Below, one piece after another: positions 38,101 through 47,100 of a stretch of DNA of 64,000 nucleotides (the stretch's first letter is position 1; every line of letters begins with the position of its first letter). The DNA is from Melitaea cinxia. Taxonomy: Eukaryota; Arthropoda; Insecta; Lepidoptera; Nymphalidae. The notes beneath the pieces are model-generated. The model saw nothing but the letters and a program-made list of their open reading frames with translations, searched no databases and was not told the DNA's origin. The position numbers and the translations under genes are program-made. Location: the NCBI RefSeq assembly GCF_905220565.1, contig NC_059400.1, positions 1,381,501 to 1,445,500 of the forward strand, read 5' to 3'.

Positions 38101-41100
38101 CGTGGCGAAAGGATGTGATGTGCCGATGATTCCGCAAGTGTCCCGTAGCTTTGTCGTTGCAGCTGTCTTTTCACGTGTTCTTCGCGCGGTCTTGATACAG
38201 TATTTACTTGATACAGTTTTACTTTATTTGAAGAAGCAGAGTCAGGTGCAGTTTGCAGTCTCACGACGTCCGAGCCGCGACGCAACGTAAGTATTTTTTT
38301 TTTGTCGGTCACGCGCTTAAACTAGGTCGCGAGATTGATGTGCGCTTCGACTGTTTTATTTACCTTGTGTGAATTTTAAATAATTTATTATGTAACGTTC
38401 CTTCTATGTGCCCTCTCTCTGCTGTCCTTCCACTGAAGATGGTATGGATGGTGTCGTTGCAAGGGTCTTATCACCAACTCTCTGTTGATCTAACTCTCAA
38501 TTTATTGCGACGATCCTTTCTGCTTGTATCAATGATTTAAAACTTAGGTCTTGTTACTCCGGTCCCCTTGGGGTTACGGGTTTGCCCGCAGGGTATGATG
38601 TGAAAAGCACTTCCGAAAATCACTTGGCACACCCACTGTGGCGCTTGGCTAAAGATTCTATTTTTGCAGAATTTTTATTGAGGAGCCGATGTTGTTAGTG
38701 CGATGTATTGTATTGTTCTGAGACTTGAAATTTAAAATGTATGCTCTATAGATGATGAAAAGGTGTCCAAATAATGTATCTTTAGAAATCAATACCCTTT
38801 TGGGGTTAAATCGGGGGATGGTAGGTTGACTCACTCATCACGAAATCTCCGAAACCATAACACCTAAAAACTTGAAATTTGGCAGGATGGCTCCTTATAA
38901 AGCGTAAACATCCGTTAAGAACGGATTTTACGAAATTCGAACCCTAGGGGGTAAAACGGGAGTTAGAAGTTTGTGTGAAAGTCCTATGTTTTTGAAGAAA
39001 GAGACTTGAAATTTAAAATGTATGCTCTATAGATGGTAGAAAGGTGACCAAATAATGTATCTTTAGAAATCAACTCTCTTTTGGAGTTAAAACGGGGATG
39101 GTAGGTTGACTCCCTCATCACGAAATCTTCGAAACTATAACAGCTACAAACTTGAAATTTGGCAGGTAGGTTCGTTATAAGGCGAAAACATCCGCTAAGA
39201 GCTGATTTTACGAAACTCGACCCTCAAGGGGCGGGTTAAAACGCGGGTTGGAAGTTTATATGAAAGTCCTATGTTTTTGAAGAAAGAGACTTGAAATTAA
39301 AAATGTATGCTCTATAGATGGTGAGGAGGTGTCCAAATAATGCATCGTAATCTATATATATAAAAGAGAAAGGTCACTAACTCACTCATTACAAGAACTC
39401 AAAAACCGCTGGATGGTCTTTCCATCCAGGTTGGACAAAGATAAAATTTGGCAGGGAGGTAGATTATAGTTAGCAGACGTCCGCTAGGAACGGATTTTAC
39501 GATATTCTACCGCTAAGGGGGTTTAATTGGGGTTGATAGTTTGTATGAAACATATACAGCCTGAAAATAAAACTAAAAATGTGGCGTATAGAGAGGTTTT
39601 ATAAAAAAAAATATTAAATTATACTAAATTGTGCCTTTTAAAAAGTTACTCAGTTTGATAAGCATTTCAAGTGACTGAAATAAAAAAAAATGCGTTAAAC
39701 ATCTTTATAGTAATGCATATCTTCATAACCACGCGGACGTAGTCGCGGGCAACAGTTAGTGTATTATAAAACAAAGTCGCTAAAAGTGTATGGGATCGAT
39801 TCGCTCAAAATCTACTGAACGGATTTTCATGCAGTTTCACCATTGGAGAGAGGGCTCCATCATTGGCAAGAGGAAGGTTTATGGAACGGCTAAGCCGATT
39901 TCGATGAGAGTTTCACTGGAAGTTTGCCAGGAAAACTTTGTGACACACTAATTTCAACGCGGGCGAAGCCGCGGGCACAGCTAGTATATATATATATACA
40001 AGAATTGCTCGTTTAATAGTATAAGATTATTTATAAATATAATATAAGAAATGTTTATTTGTAACATATTTTCTGAAATCTGAAATCATCACGAAATTTT
40101 ACGAAATTCTAAAACAACTATTTATTAATGACTCTAAAAATGTTTTTATACCGAATATTTTAATATTTTATTTCGAAATAAAAAAAAATGTGAAGATTGT
40201 TTTTTAATATTAAGTCTCATGTCATTTCATCATAATATCCATAAAAAATTATCAAGAAAAGGTTCCGACTTTACAATATTTGCATTAATATTACATAAAT
40301 ACGTTTCTAATTAGGATTTATCTAAAATGATAAATTTTGCGCCAGGGAAAGCTTGGAGTCATTAATTTACTCATCGAACGAGTTAATATATTCGTAGGCA
40401 TTGTAAAAGATCAAAGTAATTTAATATATAACCACAAACGTTATTTGAGAGAATGTTAAATATTACTAAAGTAGTATTTTTTTTATGTCACTAGGTCGAC
40501 AAACAAGCGTACGGCTCACCTGATGGTAAGCGATTACCGTAGCTTATAGACGCCTGCAACACCAAAAGCATCGCAAGCACGTTGCCGACCCAATCTCCCC
40601 CCCCCCCCCTCCAGGGGGCAGCTCTGGTCACCTTACTCACCAACAGGAACACAATACTGCTTGAAAACAGTATTAATAAGATAGTATTAATAGGATTAAG
40701 ACGTCGATATTTGTATTAAATAGATTATTTTAAAGATTAATTGTATAGAAGCTCCTATAGGGGTGACATGATCACTTTGTGATCAAACTCCTTAATTAAA
40801 TAAAGATTTAAAAAAAAATACTAAAGTAAGTATTTAAGTAAAGTATTTTCTCAGATAAGTTATTGAAGGAATTTTGCAATATTATTATTGCAATGTATTT
40901 CAGTTCACAATAAATTCTGGTGATAAACGTAAGTAACAAGTCTTTTTGAGGTCTTCAAAAAATTGTCCTTTACTGTCCGCTTGTTACAGGAAGTACCGAT
41001 TACTTTCTGCTATGTACTATATCTATCTACTACGTTAAGTCTACTAGAGTTTGATAAACAAAACCTGGTGCAGTTGGATTTGATATATTACCATGTATAT

Positions 41101-44100
41101 TAGGTTTGACCTAGAATTACAGAGTGAATGTTAGTAAAGGTTCATCACATTGCGACCTTGTACCACAAAGTGATGGTAATTTATAATTTTCATTAAAAGA
41201 TTTTAGAATGTATTATGCATCTCGGCATTATTAACAACACGTAGTAAGTAACATGTTTATACATACATATATAGGTACATATAGTAAAGAACTGCGAATG
41301 TTGTTTAATAAATCTTTAAAAACATACGTAACTCTACATTATTTATAAATGTTACAAGCGTAAAAAAATACAACTTACCCAGAACTGGAATTAAGTTAAC
41401 AATCGTCCTCGGTAAATGCATGTGGAAGTAGTCGAGCGCCTTCGCCAGCTTCCTGGCGTGGGCGGCCGGCGACCAGGAGACTGGGTTCAAGCAGGAGGCG
41501 GAGCACAGGTCGTTGGCACCTATGAACACCGTGATCATCTTCCAGTCACGAGCCACGTCGATGTCGGGGGATGAACGAATGCGTGCTACCAGGATCTGGA
41601 GAAAAAAGTGTAAGGAAAGGAAATTGTAAGCGTTAATGTTTTTTGCGATGGGTAGTTATTTTTTATTCTTTTAGAAAGTTTCGTTTCCTATATCTAAGAC
41701 ACAGTGCAGGCCTATTATGCAGAAGTTTTACTGCAGTCATGTGGTGTAGAACACACTCGTTTTTTATCATCATTCCAGCCTATTGCAGTCCACTGCTGGA
41801 CATAGGCCTCCATAAGTTCGCGCCAAAAATGCGTGAACTCATGTGTTTTACCCATAGTCACCACGCTGGGCAGGCGGGTTGGTGACCGCAGGGCTGGCTT
41901 TGTCGCACCCAAGACGCTGCTGCCCGTCTTCGGCCCGTGTGTTTCAAAGCCAGCGGTTAGATGGTTATCCCGCCATCCGTCGGCTTCTTAAGTTCCAAAG
42001 TGGTAGTGGAACCTTGTTATCCCTTAGTCGCCTCTAACGACACCCGCGGGAAGAGAGAGGTCTCTCGTTTTTTATATAGTTTTTAAATTTATAGGACTAC
42101 AAATACATATTCGATATTAACTAAAATTTATATATATTAATAAGAAAATTAAAATAAAATCATAATTTTTTATACAATTAGTTGTGAATTCGTTACAAAA
42201 TAATATAGTATTATGTAAGAACTCAATTAAAATGTGAAGCTAGCACCAAATTGAAATATAAATTCTGGAGAGAAGAACCGACAAGAAACTTTGGAATTAC
42301 TTTTTATAAATGTAACTCTTTTAGAAAGAACTCTAAAAGTTCTTAAACACAGTTACGAATACTTTCAAGAGATTCCAAGGTTTCCAAATCAATTGGTCAT
42401 TCTAAGTGTATGTAGTAATTATATCTTAACCTTTCATAAAAGTATCAGAAGCATAACGACGGTTACGTGATTACATTCTGATAGTTCATAGTATTGACAT
42501 ACTTCACACGGCGAAACTGTACTTTTTGTGTTATTGTGTGCTATTTGATTTTTCGTTTATGCAATTTATTAACAGCGTGTACTTAAACAGTAATTGACAT
42601 AATATTTAACGGAATTTTCTTTATGTCAGATTGATGTAATATGCGTGTTAGTTTAAATGATTATGACTTTTTATCCTTTTAATTGCTAATATTAGTTTAC
42701 ACTATATGTCTCTCATGATCAATAACTTAATACACATGGCCGATCAGCGGACACTGTCGGCAATCAGTAATGGCCAGTTTCAATACTCTATCTATCTCTA
42801 AAGTTGCTTACTAGCGATAGATTTTTGACACAATTTATATGGAGTTAACGTCAAAATTCTATCTCTAGTAAGCAAATTTAGAGATAGATAGAGTATTGAA
42901 ACTGGCCATAAGTCACTGTGACCGCTGCTACGCTCTGACGCTCTCTAGTTAGTATTATTCACTCTGTTTAGTAATAATTAGGTCTTTTTCTGGATTATTG
43001 CATCAAAACTATCCACGGTCGCAAGTGCAAACATCGCAGATGCGCTACAGTAGCGCGGCAGCCGCAACAATGCCATGAATGCATTATTATATTAAGTACT
43101 TAGGCCATATATGTGACGCCGCGTTGGCGCAGCGGTTACAGCCATGGATTGTACCTGTTCCGCTGGCGGTTGCGGGTTCGATCCCCGTACATAACAAACA
43201 TTTGTATTGGCCATACAGGTGTTTGCCATGGTCTGAGTGTTTGTGCAATCCAAGTGGGTCTCCCCACCGTACCTCGGAGAGCACGTTAAGCCGTCGGTCC
43301 CGGTTGTTATCATGTACACTTGATGGCGATCGCTACTCATAGTGGGGAATATATCCGCCAACCCGCATTGGAGCAGCGTGGTGGATTAAGCTCTGATCCT
43401 TCTCCTACATGGAGAAAGAGACAGCCCAGTAGTGGGATATTACAGGCTGAAGCGACATATATATAGATGTGTGTGTGTGTGTGTGTATGTGTTTGTTAAT
43501 TATATATTAATATTAATCGTGAATAAAACCTACCTCACCTTGAATGACAGTCGATGTTACTTCAAATATTAACTCAGTAAATTTAATGAATTAATTTTTT
43601 ATTTTATTTTTTAACGGTAGAAGTTGACCTACGCAAAAATTTTTTGCTTTTTTTACAAATTCACTTTTTTATGAAGATGAAGTATTAATGATGGTTATTA
43701 TGTTAAAATAATTAAGTAAAGTTACTAATATAATATTTACTAAACGAGGATTCTTCACGGGTCGTAAACGTTCCAGGCCAAGATGGTAATAAATTATAAT
43801 TAATTAACTAACAATTTATCTAGTAATTTGTAATCAAGCTTGTATTTTTTATTCTTCATTGTATTTACGTAAGGTCATGAACGATAACTAGACATATTTT
43901 CACACAATTTTTATTATTAATACACTATAATTTAGGAAATCGATACTTACAAAATATTTTATTTTTCTTTCGCTTAATTAATTTATTATAAATATGAATA
44001 AGAATGAACAAGCACAATGGTAAGAAATAAATACTTACGAAGTAAGAAATTAAATATGAGAATATTAATCATTACTTAGTATAAAACAAAGCCGCTTCCC

Positions 44101-47100
44101 GCTGTCTGTATGCTTAGCTCTTTAAAACTCCGCAACGCATTTTGATGCGGTTTTCTTTAGTAAATAGAGTGATTCCAGGGGAAGGTTTATATGTATAATA
44201 CATGCATAATATAGTAGAGGAACAGTGATAGTTTTTGCAACCATGCCAAGCCAGGGTGGGCCGTTAGTACTATAATAAATATGAAGTAAAGAGTAATCAG
44301 TCTTGAAAGAGTTTTATGGACGTCCGTAGAAAGGAGAGCTTAAGTTGTCAATGAACTTTGTGGTACCCTGATGGTAAGCGGTTACCGTAGGTTGTTGACA
44401 TCTACAACACCAGAAGCATCGTAAGCGCGTTGCTGATCCTACCCTTAATCCCCCTCAGGAGCTCTGGTCACTTTACTCACCAACAGGAACACAACACTGC
44501 TTGAAAGCACTATTATTTAGCTGTGATCTTCTGTAAGGTCGAGGTAATACCCCAGTCGGGTTGCTACATTTTTTGAGCAGAGAATTTCCTGCTGTACCTC
44601 AGCTAAATCTCAGTTAAGGAGTAACAAAGTTCATTATCTAGAATCTAGACCTAAAATTATTGAATTAGATACAAAGGCTGCTGGGTGAAAAGTAATAGAC
44701 AGTTATTATTTTCTAAAATTTAAATAGACTAACGACATACAGAAATGCAATTTTAACGATATAGAATGTATGAGATAATTCAACACTAATATTGGGAAGC
44801 CTACCAATACTTTTTGGAATTTAATGTCGATTTGTCATGCTTCTAGCGCAAGTTTTTAAACTTTCACGTTCACTATCAAAACTTTTTAACCGACTTCCAA
44901 AATGAGGTACACAATCCGACTGTTTATTTTAATTTTTTTATGTATGTTGTTACCTCAGCACTTTATACCGAGTGAAATAGAAAGGTGGTGCTTTTCATGT
45001 TTTCCTTAATCGAAATTTGACAAGTACTTTTAAAGTTAACTCCAATAATGTGTATTTGCTTACACAGTTTTTCGTCGTGTTGTTCAAAAAATAAAAAATC
45101 CTGGGTAAACCGATTCCGATTATTCTTTTTTAACCGACTTCAAAAAAGGAGGAGGTTACTCAATTCGACCGTATATATATTTTTTTATGTATGTTCGGGG
45201 ATAACTCCGTCGTTTATCAACCGATTTTGATAATTCTTTTTTTGTTCGAAAGGAGATATCCCTAGTTTGATACCATGATAAGAAAACCAGGATCTGATGA
45301 TGGGATCTCAGAGAAATCGAGGAAAACTCTCGAAAATCCGCATAACTTTTTACTGGATGTACCGATTTTGAGGATTTTTAATTTAATCGCAAGCCGATGT
45401 TTATCATTTGGTCACATTTAAATTTCATCGATATCTGATTACAACTCTTGGAGTAATCTTTGATAATGCGAATTTACTTGACTATTTTTTCGTCTACCTA
45501 CGTTGTATTACTGGTCGATGTAAAGGAAGTCGGTTTTTCTTCGTTTGCCTGCAAACACAATTATTTAATCGATAGCTGGGTTGTCACTTAATTTTATTTA
45601 AATTTGATTGAGTTCTAATGAGTACTTTTTGAGTTATCTCTGATAATGCGTATTTACTTGACTATTTTTTCGTCTACTTACGTTGTATTAAGATGTAAAT
45701 GAAGTCGGTTTTTTCGTTTTCAAGCAAACACGGTTGTAAATCAGTGACTGTTTACATATAAAGATATACCTTTGCTTGTTTGTATGCGTCTTGGTCGGAG
45801 GCTACCGGAAAAGCGACGTTGAGTCTGGAGTTCTTCGACAGCCACTCTCCAGTGCCCGTGGAGTATCCACGCAGGCCAGGGTTGTACTCCTTGAGGATGT
45901 TGGGCAGAGTGAGAAACTCGCGCCAAGAACTGTCACCGCCTATAGAAAGAGACTTTATTTTTGTTTCATTTTGATTTATCAAGTATAAAAACAGGTCAGA
46001 CGTATACATAAATAAAGTGTATATTTAACCACGCCGATGGAGGCTGGATAAGATAAGAAAGCTTATGTCCAGTAGTGGACTACAATAATCTGAAACAATG
46101 TAACAATGGCATAGATTTAAGTCACAATCCTTAATATATACAGTTAAATAGATATGTAACTACCAATATTTGACAATGCTTTAACGAATATACTGCCTAT
46201 GGTCTATAGTTAGCAACGTTAATTAAGTTTAGACTATAATTTATTTATTTGTTACGTATGTTTTAGGCCTCTAACCTCTAATAATTTACATCAAAGATTT
46301 ATTCGTTTCGTTAACTCCCATACATCACAATTATATTTATTTTGTCAAGGCATCCCGCGTAATTTCCTTGTATTTCAACACGTAGATACATTGTGGGGTG
46401 CCTATAAGGATATTAAAAGGCAAAACGTAATGTTTGACAACCTACTATCATCTTTAATAAAGTATTTTTAAGGTTAAAGATCGTTTATTTCTCAAAAGAA
46501 TACAATTCACTTACATGAGAAATTACAAACACTAAAATTTAACAAAAATATTACATGTTGGGTACATCGCATCACAATATATTAACAATTTATAGTCGAG
46601 ACAAGAAATTAACAGTATGTAGGGTAGGCTTAAAACATATATACACAAGTTAACAGAAATATGCGCAACTGGAAGTGTCATTGTTAAGGTGTTATTTTAT
46701 GTTTCATTATATTATAGTAAAAATTAGTACACGTATTTATTTTTATTTATTTGTTAATTTATTTATTCATTTTTTTTAAAGTGAAAACGTATGATTTTTT
46801 TTTCTTTATTATATGTATATAATTTTAGTATTTTTTTTTTTTTTATTATAAGTAACAAAAAAAAATATGCTATTATTATTATGTTTTTTTTTTTCTTGCT
46901 AAATTCCATTAACCGTAGTTTAGTTTTAATTTAATGACATTCATGTAGTTTGTTATGAAATTGAAATAGTAGTGCTTAGCTGATCCTTGATTTAACATCC
47001 ATATCTTTCTAATGTAATTTAATTCTCTATATATTTTTTCCGTTAAAACCGAGGTTCCCAGATTACCGATTTCAAACAAAAAAAAAAAAATATATAAATA

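Noticed and set aside
45776..45988. Plus-strand frames opposite the PLB1-like exon
   Set aside because: Antisense shadows of an exon with clear family motifs and splice sites.
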